A DNA stretch of 36,094 nt from a virus: positions 1 to 36,094 of IMG/VR virus record IMGVR_UViG_3300030390_001940; one strand, given 5' to 3'. A model generated the notes under the pieces. That model was given only the letters and a program-made list of their open reading frames with translations. It was not told where the DNA came from and made no database searches. Made by a program: the position numbers and the translations under genes. The stretch's first letter is position 1. Each line of letters begins with the position of its first letter. Positions 17,301 through 26,000 of this stretch are shown here, piece after piece.

Positions 17301-18475
17301 CAACTACAGGTATTATAAGTGAATTAAACAATTCTATATTAACATCTGGAGACGGAACCGCAGCGACAGATGCTCCTTTTGGATTAACTGAATTAGTTGT
17401 TAGTGACTGGTTTGAAAGTTCTGTAGTAGGGCAAGTTATAAGTAACACTTTTGGTGTTGTTAATTCTGCCGGTGCTGCGCAAGGTGGCTCTACAGCTTTA
17501 TCTACTCAAGTTAAAATAGTAGAAATAACTAATTCTTTACAAGTAGTAATAAACGAACTTGACTCTAATAACCAGCCTAATTGGCCAGTATCAATTGAGC
17601 GAGTTAGTGCCACTGGACAAGCGCCAACATTTAGGTTGTTGTGCAATAAAAGAATTGTTTTTGAAAATGGATCTGATGTAGATGATAATTATAATATTAC
17701 TTTTGAAATATCAACTAATACTTTTTCACCTATACAAGTATCTTTTTCAGAAATTAAATTAACAAATATAAATCCTATTATATATAGAATTAGTCCTAGT
17801 ACTTCAATCAATGGTAATAGTAAAAATGGAGCTGAAATTGTAAATCAAACAAATCCATTAATTTTACAAAATTCTAGTATAACCAGCCCAATATCTACTA
17901 TTTTTCCTGGTAATGTTGGGGATGAGTACGCAATGAAATTAAATGCTTTATCAAAAGAAAAACCTGGTTCTGGCGCTGTCGCCGCTAGGGTACTTCTTGT
18001 TGCTGGTAGATTTTCTTTTTTAACTAACGGGTTTGATCCTATAACTGTTTTTAACGCAACCACAGATAGTGGCGGTGTAAATTCTAATATTGATAGACTT
18101 AAAGGTATTGAATATACAATAGAAGAAGTCAACAGATATGGCGGTGGTTATAAAGAAATAAATTCACCAAACCCAAATCTTACTACCAGTGGTAAGTATT
18201 ACGCAATTAAACAGGGGAATTTTCCTGTAGATGACACAACCGCTGACTTTCAAATACAAAATTCCACTCAAACTTCAAGCACTCTTAGTATTAATCATTT
18301 TATAAAATATGTTGGAGATAGAAGTTTTCCAGGCATGCCTACAAATAACCTAGCTGGGTCAGGCTATAAAGGAGCTTATATATATGAAATAAAATTAAAA
18401 ATAATTGATGCTTCAAGAGGCACAAATAATCTACCTTCACTTTCTTACACTATACATTATATAATACATAGATAA
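14348..18475 (+). CDS. Large tail protein of the 'stabilization protein' type
   Basis: This 1375-residue, mostly beta protein has an N-terminal signature MNKD…ARILPQGEYRDAQN (about 13–32) followed by VSASEDASVGSLENIRGN (35–52). It is typical of large proteins annotated as tail stabilization/structural proteins in short-tailed marine and crAss-like phages. The rest alternates Ser/Thr/Asn-rich strands and turns with no enzymatic motif that I can see. Residues about 478–560 carry two Gly-Asn-Tyr motifs (GGSNYVNGNYP and SGENYRVGDELTY) resembling the inserted module of the 349-aa connector. A role in the tail barrel or nozzle is inferred. The TAA shares a base with the next ATG. Confidence 0.7.
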   Translation: MPEIKNTFLKSRMNKDTEARILPQGEYRDAQNASVSASEDASVGSLENIRGNKLLTSFGLTDFNIEIIGQYADTANNRIYFFLTNFTDASADSLGNLSQLSATNAGLNQYLDFVRNGAGNYIAYCQLPNVADSSAIDQSNIKFDILVSGTFLNFSKTHPICGVNIIENLLFWTDNRNQPRKINVDNAISNPLTYYTNEDHISVAKYAPFEPISFLKNTTGVIESTLINETEEWLPAFWGAPGQIQQDNSTNNCLVFNENPASIPNNTSYSKILTYLGPGPFGQTTNPPLPASSLVVRVQNAQDPNGGYALVRAINTDASLDRVFLNNVSGQQITTIAETLGWGQNTVFLFSLRNPYYNSAFVGDTKLLEDKFVRFSYRFKYDDNEYSLSAPFTQHAFVPKQYGYFLEGDDEKTKASSIVEFMENQITTAGLVINLPYKNNELSSKLKVNEIQLLYKASDDLNVKVIADVKNNEFNQGVIASLSLVAGGSNYVNGNYPDRTLTYLGDANSNNTGSGAKANITVASGAVTAVTATISGENYRVGDELTYEEFGGTEAVFKVASLGTTYIYNYKSEKPIKVLTDEEVTRVSDIVPMRAQTQEVVGNRIIYGNFLQNNSSPLNLDYNLSSVAKGTVLNPATPTPPASTTNIEFLNNTIKQNRAYQVGVVLQDRYGRSSNVIINQLDLINKNSTIFMPYSNGGLDPLSWPGDSLQVTFNSPIPAQLSSSLPYNGLWVEGENPLGWYTYKVVVQQQEQDYYNVYVPGALSGNIIYEKNGTAGKIIPPATDPVADYKGLQYSNTSSVASIALFNDNINKIPRDLKEVGPTDNIYGSSVILYNRVKQTQFNASVGTNTNITIGQQNTLPLTQEVTTVRPFNELGEWTTKKNVDLHYLNSSSSSVFNTDTSATETNFQSQYVVGSFIYPGSVGDVDPFFLRNNKNPLIATINTQKRMGFTAVNQESTEWHFADKLMVFETKPFKSNIDIYYETSTTGIISELNNSILTSGDGTAATDAPFGLTELVVSDWFESSVVGQVISNTFGVVNSAGAAQGGSTALSTQVKIVEITNSLQVVINELDSNNQPNWPVSIERVSATGQAPTFRLLCNKRIVFENGSDVDDNYNITFEISTNTFSPIQVSFSEIKLTNINPIIYRISPSTSINGNSKNGAEIVNQTNPLILQNSSITSPISTIFPGNVGDEYAMKLNALSKEKPGSGAVAARVLLVAGRFSFLTNGFDPITVFNATTDSGGVNSNIDRLKGIEYTIEEVNRYGGGYKEINSPNPNLTTSGKYYAIKQGNFPVDDTTADFQIQNSTQTSSTLSINHFIKYVGDRSFPGMPTNNLAGSGYKGAYIYEIKLKIIDASRGTNNLPSLSYTIHYIIHR

Positions 18476-20412
18476 TGGCATTTAACTTAGAAATAAAATA
18501 CTACAATACGTTTTGGTTAAAACAGAATACAACTCCTTTTTTAACAACTAATTGGGATGCTAATCCTACTCCACCAGCTACCGCAACGACGCCTTTAAGG
18601 CCTAGTTATGTTAAATTATTTCCTGGTATACCTTTTTTAGATCATACTAATCCTGATAATGCTCAATTTCCCAATTGGCCTAAATCTAGTACTTCTATAC
18701 CATCTGGCGTTACTCCAACGCCTCCTTATTCAAATGTTTACACAGGTAGTAATAGTACTTATTCTGATATTAATGGCTCTAACTGGATAATAGAAGAGTC
18801 TAGAATTAGAGGTGGATATAACAACACTCAAGTTGACTTTGGCGTTAGAGCTTATCTAATGGAAGAATCTAGTAGTGTTAGATATAGATCAAATGCTTTA
18901 GTTTATTCAGGAGTTTTTAATTCTAAAACAAATATAAATAGAACTAATGTTTTTTCTGTAGGTGAAGACATAACTAAGTCTGTTGATCCTCATAATGGAT
19001 CAATACAACTTATTTATGCTATGGATAATAACTTAACTATATTTCAAGAAAACAAAGTTAGCCAAGCATTAATAGATAAAGACGCTATATATTCAGCTGA
19101 AGGAACACCTATAAATACTGTTTCAAATGTAGTAATAGGTCAAGTTACTCCTTACACAGGCGAATACGGTATAAGTAGAAACCCAGAAAGCTTTGCTCAT
19201 TTTGGATTTAGAAGATACTTTGCAGACAAAGACCGAAATGCTGTTTTAAGACTATCTAGAGACGGTATAACTGAAATATCACAGTATGGCATGAGAGACT
19301 TTTTTAGAGATGAACTAGCTAAGTTGTTGGATAGAAAAGTTATAACTACGGTGCCTTACGCTTTACAATATACTCAATCATCTGGAGTAATTGTTCAAGG
19401 TCCTCAAGTCGACCAAAATTTAACACCACCACCACCCGCGGTTCCAACTCCACTAGGTCCTTGGGTTGCGCTTTTGAATCCTGGTGAATTAGATTTGAGT
19501 AATATAATAGTAGGTTCTCAAGTTCAAGTAAATGCAGATGTTAGTGGTAGTGGAGTTTGGAATTCAATAAATTCTTTTGTAACAGGAACTGGAACTGTTA
19601 AAATAAGTAATATTAACACAGATGTTGTTTATTTAGATAATGGTCCTTTATTTTCTTCCACACCTCCTTCTCCAGGGACTGCGGCTGATCCACAGATAAG
19701 ATTTGTTTATTATGAAAAAGATAAAATAGAAGGTGGTTTTGATAATTACAAAGATAGCTACACTATATCTATACAGCAAGAGTCAGGTAGTAAAACACTA
19801 GATGAAACAAGTGATTACTATAGTACGCTCACATTCAGCGAGAGAGCTCAAGGATGGAATACTTTTTACACATATAGACCTGATCTATTGTTTAGTTTAA
19901 AAAACAACTACTTCACTACTAAAGAAGGTTCTTTATATATTCACTATGATAGCTTAACTAATGCTAATGAATTTTATGGTGTTTCAAGTCCTTCATCTAT
20001 AACTTTTATATTTAACCCTAGTCCTTCAGTTAATAAAAACTTTAAAACTATTAATTACGAAGGTAGTAATGGTTGGCAAGTTGACAGCTTTGTAACAGAC
20101 GCTGCTAATATAAGACCTGGAGTTAATGAGAATTTAGACCAAACAAACAATGTAAAGAGTTACAACGAAGGTTTGTATACTGAAAATGGTATACCTTATT
20201 ACGCTGGATTTGTAGAAAAAGAAAATAAATACTACGCTAATTTAGTTAATAATACTGCTGCCACAAGTGGGGAGGTTGTATTTGGAGACTCTATGACAGG
20301 CGTAAAAGGATATTTTGCTACGGTAAAAATGTCAACGGATTTAACAACTAACGCTGGTGGAACAAAAGAAATGTTTGCTGTATCATCAGAATTTGTAGTA
20401 TCATCAAGATAA
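18475..20412 (+). CDS. Tail nozzle/muzzle-like structural protein
   Basis: This 645-residue beta-rich protein overlaps the upstream gene by one base (TAATG). The N-terminal 100 residues are Pro/Thr-rich. It then shows WIIEESRIRGGYNNTQVDFGVRAYL (about 105–130), a region around DITKSVDPHNGSIQ, and a strongly conserved-looking NPESFAHFGFRRYFADKDRNAVLRLSRDGITEIS stretch (about 237–271). The last resembles a propeller-like blade repeat. Pairing with the 1375-aa protein fits the two large tail-tube/nozzle proteins of podovirus-like tails. No catalytic motif was found. Function is inferred from position and family memory. Confidence 0.6.
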   Translation: MAFNLEIKYYNTFWLKQNTTPFLTTNWDANPTPPATATTPLRPSYVKLFPGIPFLDHTNPDNAQFPNWPKSSTSIPSGVTPTPPYSNVYTGSNSTYSDINGSNWIIEESRIRGGYNNTQVDFGVRAYLMEESSSVRYRSNALVYSGVFNSKTNINRTNVFSVGEDITKSVDPHNGSIQLIYAMDNNLTIFQENKVSQALIDKDAIYSAEGTPINTVSNVVIGQVTPYTGEYGISRNPESFAHFGFRRYFADKDRNAVLRLSRDGITEISQYGMRDFFRDELAKLLDRKVITTVPYALQYTQSSGVIVQGPQVDQNLTPPPPAVPTPLGPWVALLNPGELDLSNIIVGSQVQVNADVSGSGVWNSINSFVTGTGTVKISNINTDVVYLDNGPLFSSTPPSPGTAADPQIRFVYYEKDKIEGGFDNYKDSYTISIQQESGSKTLDETSDYYSTLTFSERAQGWNTFYTYRPDLLFSLKNNYFTTKEGSLYIHYDSLTNANEFYGVSSPSSITFIFNPSPSVNKNFKTINYEGSNGWQVDSFVTDAANIRPGVNENLDQTNNVKSYNEGLYTENGIPYYAGFVEKENKYYANLVNNTAATSGEVVFGDSMTGVKGYFATVKMSTDLTTNAGGTKEMFAVSSEFVVSSR

Positions 20413-20418
20413 AAAATT

Positions 20419-21462
20419 ATGAGTAATATATTTAAAGATTTTGACCTAGTTAAAGGAACTGGAATGAAAGCTGGTATAGCTGGAGCTGGAGCTCTTTTTA
20501 GTGGTTACCAAGCTGTAAGAGCTAAAGTTGACTATGGCAACAAAATGAATGAAATAAAAAACTATGACGACAATAGGCAAAAAATAACAAATGCTTTTGG
20601 TCAAATAGAGAATCCATATAAAAACTTAGCTGTAGCTACTCAAGCTGCAGAAATAAAAATGGAACAAACAGATCAAGCTTTAGCTAACACTTTAGACACG
20701 TTGAGAGAAACTGGAGCTGCTGCAGGTGGAGCAACTGCCATAGCAAATGCTGCATTAAAATCTAAACAAGGTGTTGCTGCTAGTATAGAAACTCAAGAAG
20801 TTAACAACCAAAAACTACAAGCTCAAGGTCAATTACAAGTTGATATTGCAAAAGGTAAAGGTGAAATAAAAAGAATGGAAATGCAAGAAGATAGGGACGT
20901 TGCAAAACTTGATAGACTACAGAGTCAAACTGACGTACTTAGATCTCAACAACAATCTGCTACTTTAGGTGCAGTACAAGGTTTAATGAACGCAGGAGAT
21001 GCTTTAATAGGTGGCATGACAGCCGCTGATTTAACAGATTCTTTCATGGATGACCCTAACAAAAGAAATAACGCAGCACAAGAAGAATCAGAAAAAGATT
21101 TTCAAGAAAGAATGGAAAACAGCAAAATTGACAACAGTTTTGGTGATAATTTAACGCTAGCAGACGAAATTATTGATCCAAGTAGCGCGCCAGTTGTTAG
21201 TTCTCAAAACAATTTACAATCAATGAGAAACCCTGGTAATACGCAAGGCAACATGGACATGATGAAGGCTTATTCTGCCAATAAAACTAAACTTGAGTAT
21301 ATGCAAGATTTAGATATTCTTGCACAAGATGAAACTTTAGGAATACTTGATGGTGAAATAGTTTTAGGAGGTATAAATCCTTATATAAGTGGACCTAAAG
21401 ATAAAGCGTTTTTTGACGCTAGCGCAAGTAATAATCTTATGTTTTCAAACCTTTACGAATAA
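20419..21462 (+). CDS. Internal virion-like helical protein
   Basis: This 347-residue protein has a short Gly/Ala-rich hydrophobic N-terminal stretch (MKAGIAGAGALFSGYQAV, about 16–33). Long Ala/Gln/Glu-rich helices and coiled coils span about 55–195, including an Ala/Gly-rich AAAGGATAIANAALKSKQG region. The C-terminal 150 residues are acidic and loosely ordered. Similar helical proteins near the end of short-tailed phage structural operons are ejected or lie inside the head (as T7 gp14/gp15). The Gly/Ala hydrophobic segment could associate with membrane. Role inferred from composition and position. Confidence 0.5.
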   Translation: MSNIFKDFDLVKGTGMKAGIAGAGALFSGYQAVRAKVDYGNKMNEIKNYDDNRQKITNAFGQIENPYKNLAVATQAAEIKMEQTDQALANTLDTLRETGAAAGGATAIANAALKSKQGVAASIETQEVNNQKLQAQGQLQVDIAKGKGEIKRMEMQEDRDVAKLDRLQSQTDVLRSQQQSATLGAVQGLMNAGDALIGGMTAADLTDSFMDDPNKRNNAAQEESEKDFQERMENSKIDNSFGDNLTLADEIIDPSSAPVVSSQNNLQSMRNPGNTQGNMDMMKAYSANKTKLEYMQDLDILAQDETLGILDGEIVLGGINPYISGPKDKAFFDASASNNLMFSNLYE

Positions 21463-21478
21463 AAATAAAAAATAAACT

Positions 21479-23074
21479 ATGGGAACATTTTCAAAACCAG
21501 GATTAACACGAGGAGAAGAAAGACTAGTAGATAAAAGTGGTATTGCTATAAATCAAGCAATACAAATACTAGGCACTAGCTTTGAAAGTCAAGTTGCTAT
21601 GATAAACTTGAATAAAAACGCTGCTTTAGAACAGCAAATGCAAGTTTACAAACAAGCTAGTGAAATTGAATCTTCAGATGCTTCATTAGGTAACAACCTG
21701 GCTCAAGCTCTTAGGCTTCAAGCTGATGACCTATATAAGACTACTATAAACACTATGGGTGAAGATCAAACGGAAGCTTTAAGAAAAGAAAGTAATTTAA
21801 TAGGTTCTGTAGAAAATTTAGGTGGTAATTTAGAAGTAATAAATATTACGGCTAAAAAACTACAAAAAATGAGGCAAGAAGGTAAAAGTGGATTAGTTAG
21901 TATGAATTCAAATCCAAAATTTATGGAATTTTATAGTAATATAGCTTTATACGGAGGAGCTGGAAGTAAGGTTAATGGAGTAGAAGCTGTTGAATCAAGA
22001 ATAGAAAATGGTAATATTATACTTTCTCAAAAAAATTCTGATGGTGAAATAGTTGAATTTAGCATGCAAGGTAATGCTAATGCTATGGCTAACGGCGGTG
22101 CACCTCACATAAGTTTTGTAGATTCAGAAGCTATAAATGGTAGTTATAAAACAAATTGGACTGGTTTAACTAAAGATATTCCAGCGCTTGTTAAGCAAAC
22201 AGAAGAATACAATAAAAGCAAAGGCATAACTACAAATGTTGACAAAATTTACGAACAACAAAGTAGTATAGCTTTTGAGAAAATGAAAAACAATAAAGCT
22301 GAAATAGCTTTAAATAATAGCGATGACTTTCAGTATTTAACATTTACTGGTAATTACAAAGCTGGTCAAGGAGATACTCTTGATAAAGATGGTAATGTCT
22401 TGTGGACAGGATCTCAAGAACAAAGAGAAAGAGTTCAGTTAGCTAAAGCTGAGTATGCGCAACAGCAGTTTTCAAACCAAAACGTAAGAACTAAAATAAC
22501 TGAAAACCTACCTAAACCAAAAACTAAAACTGGAACTAGTAAAACTGGAAAAGGTAAAAAAGGTAAAATTACTAAACTAAATCATACTAAATTTATAAAT
22601 ACTTTAGATGACTTAAAAGGATCTGGTATTTCCATTGTGCCAGGTGTTCCTAATATTAAAACTACTCCTGCGAATCCTAATCTTATAAAAGGACAAGTTT
22701 ATAAAAATATGAATAGAGATTCTGATGATTTTGAAAAAATCTACAAATTTGATGGAAAAAAATACATAGAGTTAGATAAAGAAAATTATTTTAAAACCAA
22801 AGGAGACAATACTAATCAAAAAATAGTTGAAATTAAAAAATATTTAGAAAACCACCCTAGTTCCAAGGTTTTTAGAGGTGATAATGCTGAAGTTAAAGCA
22901 TCTGATTCTTTAAATAATCCAGATCCTAATAAACTATATAGAAAAGGTGGCACTATAGCTAAACCAACTTTTATAGAAATTGACTTTGATAATTTATTTA
23001 ATTTAGATGTTTTAGATAATTTAAACAAAATGGAAGTTGCTTTAAATAAAGCTTTAGGTGTAAATCCAATTTAA
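21479..23074 (+). CDS. Internal virion-like protein
   Basis: This 531-residue soluble protein has a helical Gln/Asn-rich N-terminal half (IAINQAIQILGTSFESQVAMINL near 21–43). A beta-rich section is centred at 150–225, followed by a short Lys/Gly/Thr linker (about 343–362) and a C-terminal acidic/Lys-rich part with a KVYKNM/KLYRKGG type of repeat (GQVYKNMNRDSDDFEKIYKF; NKLYRKGGTIAKPTF). It lies between the 347-aa helical protein and the giant protein, as internal or injected proteins do. I recognise no catalytic domain. Position suggests a virion protein carried with or ejected ahead of DNA. Confidence 0.5.
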   Translation: MGTFSKPGLTRGEERLVDKSGIAINQAIQILGTSFESQVAMINLNKNAALEQQMQVYKQASEIESSDASLGNNLAQALRLQADDLYKTTINTMGEDQTEALRKESNLIGSVENLGGNLEVINITAKKLQKMRQEGKSGLVSMNSNPKFMEFYSNIALYGGAGSKVNGVEAVESRIENGNIILSQKNSDGEIVEFSMQGNANAMANGGAPHISFVDSEAINGSYKTNWTGLTKDIPALVKQTEEYNKSKGITTNVDKIYEQQSSIAFEKMKNNKAEIALNNSDDFQYLTFTGNYKAGQGDTLDKDGNVLWTGSQEQRERVQLAKAEYAQQQFSNQNVRTKITENLPKPKTKTGTSKTGKGKKGKITKLNHTKFINTLDDLKGSGISIVPGVPNIKTTPANPNLIKGQVYKNMNRDSDDFEKIYKFDGKKYIELDKENYFKTKGDNTNQKIVEIKKYLENHPSSKVFRGDNAEVKASDSLNNPDPNKLYRKGGTIAKPTFIEIDFDNLFNLDVLDNLNKMEVALNKALGVNPI

Positions 23075-23085
23075 TAAAATAAAAT

Positions 23086-26000
23086 ATGCCAATAGAAGAT
23101 TTTTTAGTAGATTTTTATTCTAAAAACACTGATCAAGAAATTGATCAAGTTAAGATTGATAGTATAGTAGATCATTATGGTGGAGACAACGTTTCTATGA
23201 TAAACGATCTATATGAAAAATATGATACTGGAAATATAAATGATGATAAAGTTTTAGAAATACAAGATTATTATTCACTTGATTTGCCTGAGCAAGAGTT
23301 AGTTGCAGAGTTTGTTGAAGAGCCAGTTGCAAAAGAAGAAATTATAGAGAAAAAACCTGTTGTAAAAGAAGTTGAGGAAATAACTGAGGAAGATTGGAAG
23401 TCAACAGAAGAAGATTTTATTAAAAACAATAATGAAAAACTAGCTAGATTATATCCTGAATTTGAGTTTAGTGAATCTACTTTTGATTTTAATGGAATTA
23501 CTGCTAAAAACAAAACAACAGGAGAAGAAGAAAGTTTTGATTTAAACACTAACTATGCTGGATTTAGTGACTTTAATGAATTTAAAGATTTTGTTAGTAA
23601 AAAACCTAAATTAGACCCTACAAAACAAGAGATTTATAATAAAACAAATTTAACTGTTGATTATGATGATTACGGTGATATTTCTTCAAATAACTTATAT
23701 AGCCAAATAGAGATAATAGAAGAATATGGTAAACCTGCTCCATTTTTACCACAAGAACTAGGTGTTACAATTAACGAAAAAACTAGAAATCCAAAAAGCC
23801 CTGATGAAATGCTAACTATAGTTAATAGCATAGAAGGAATTGCTATAGATGCAGCTACAAATCTTAATAAAGTTTTTCCAGGTATAAGAACAGAAAATGA
23901 ATCTTTATCTGCTAGTTTTAATAAACTAAATGGTGAAGAAAAAGATATTCTTACGGATTACGTTTATAATAATGTAAAAGAACAAACAGGTTTAAATCTA
24001 ACTAAAGATAGTTTTTTATCTATATATGATAGTGGTAAAATGCAAAGCCTTATAGATAATAGATCTGAGTCTATAGCTGACGAAAGAATATACTCAGACG
24101 CTGTAAAATATTTAGGTAGAGCTGAAGCAAGTCAAGAATATACAAGTCTTAAAACAAAAGAGTTAAAAAACAATTTAACAGATAAACAATTAAACTTAAA
24201 AGAATTAAATAGTAAAATATCAAAAGTTAATGAACAAGTAGAATTATTAGAATTAAAAAAAGATAGAAGTGAAGATGATAAACAAAGAATAATAAATTTT
24301 AAAAAAGAAAAAGAAAAACTAATTATAAAACAAAAAGACTTAGGTGGTGGAGCTTGGGATGAGTCTGGCAACTGGGTTAACACTTTAAACGTTACTAAAA
24401 AGAAAAAAGAAGAACTTAAGCAAATAGAAGAAAATGCTTATAATATGGCGTCTTCAATGAACATGTTTGCAGATGAAGGTACTGATATTGAAAAACTTTC
24501 AGCTAGAGATTTAAGTAGAAATTTACTAGACAACAGAATATTAGAAACAGAGTTTTTAGACGCTAAAGGTGAAAAAGATTCAATATCTGTTAATTTAAAA
24601 AGTTTAGGTGTTAGAAAACCTTTGGAAGTGCTAAAATTAACTAATTTTTTAAAGGCTAAAGGTTTAGATGTTTATTATAAATTAGATGACTTTGAGTCTG
24701 AAGCTAGAATGTATTACTCTGAATCAAATGAAGAAGTTGGAGAAATATATTTAACTTATAATGATTTATATAATCTTGGTGTTAGAAGCGAGGAAGCTGG
24801 AGGTTATAAAGGAGGATTAGATGATGTTTTAGCTAAAAAAGAAGGTGAAGATATTTTAAATTATAGAATTTGGGAGGAAGAAAAACTAGAAACTGAGGCA
24901 GAAATTAGAGGTTTATATAGACTAGTAGAGCTAGGCGAAAATCCTGCTTTAATTGAAAAACCTACAGATGCTTACAGTAAAGGTAAATATAGAGACGGTA
25001 TACCTTTAAATGGTGTTGCGTCTGATATTTTTGGGTTTGTAGAAACGGGTTTAACTAGAGCTTTACCAGAAGCGGTTTTAATGCAATGGGGTGGTTATAA
25101 TCAAGAAGAGATTGAAACTACAATGGGTCAAAGTCCTAGAAACTTATTGGATCAAATACAACAGACAGTATCTATAGTTAATAACTCTGAAAGCGTTAAA
25201 TCTGGTAAAGCAGAACCTATAAAACTTACAAAAGCTCAAGAAGAAAACTTTGAAATGGGATTATCTGAAATGACATCTACTGCCACTTTTGGATTTGTAC
25301 CTACATTACTTGAGTTTGCAGCTTTTGAATTAGCCACTGGTGGTACTGCTACTGGTGCTGCAATAGCTAGACTTCCTAGATTAGGTAGATTTCTAGCTGG
25401 AGCTTTTAAAGAAGAAGTTAAAATGCAATCAACTACTGCTGACTTTGGTTTAGGTACTGGTGCTTTGTTCTTTGGTTTAGGAAAAGTTTTTGAACCTATA
25501 AAATTCTTTAAAAAACATAGAATTGGGTTAAACACATTAATGGATAAGTATGGTAAAGCTGGGCCAGCTGGAGCATTGTCTATAGAAGGTAGCGAGATTG
25601 TGCATGGTATTGTTGATGATATGTTAGATAATAGTGATTTCAATGCAGCTATAGACGAATTGTACGGAGATACTGATGAAGCCACTAAAAGATTCTTATC
25701 TAATATTATGATGTTTAAGCTTACTGGTGCTCAACATTTTAAAGGTAGAGATTTTAAATCTAACCACGGCTTAGGTAGAGAAATGAATAAGCTTAATAAT
25801 AGATCTAGAGATCTTGCCAAGCAAGGTCAAAGATTATTAGTAGAAAACGGAGTTAGTACAATACCAGACAATAGACTTACTTCAGATGGTAAAAGAATAC
25901 CAACAACTTCTTCAGATAAAAACTTTAAAATACAAGAACAATTAAATAAGTTATCAAAAGAAAACACTCCAGAAGGTAAAAAAGCTTTAGAAATTTTAAA

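Noticed and set aside
25236-25685. - strand open frame of about 149 codons
   Set aside because: It is antisense to the hydrophobic, Gly/Ala-rich part of the giant gene, has no start context and has Ser/Pro-rich antisense composition.
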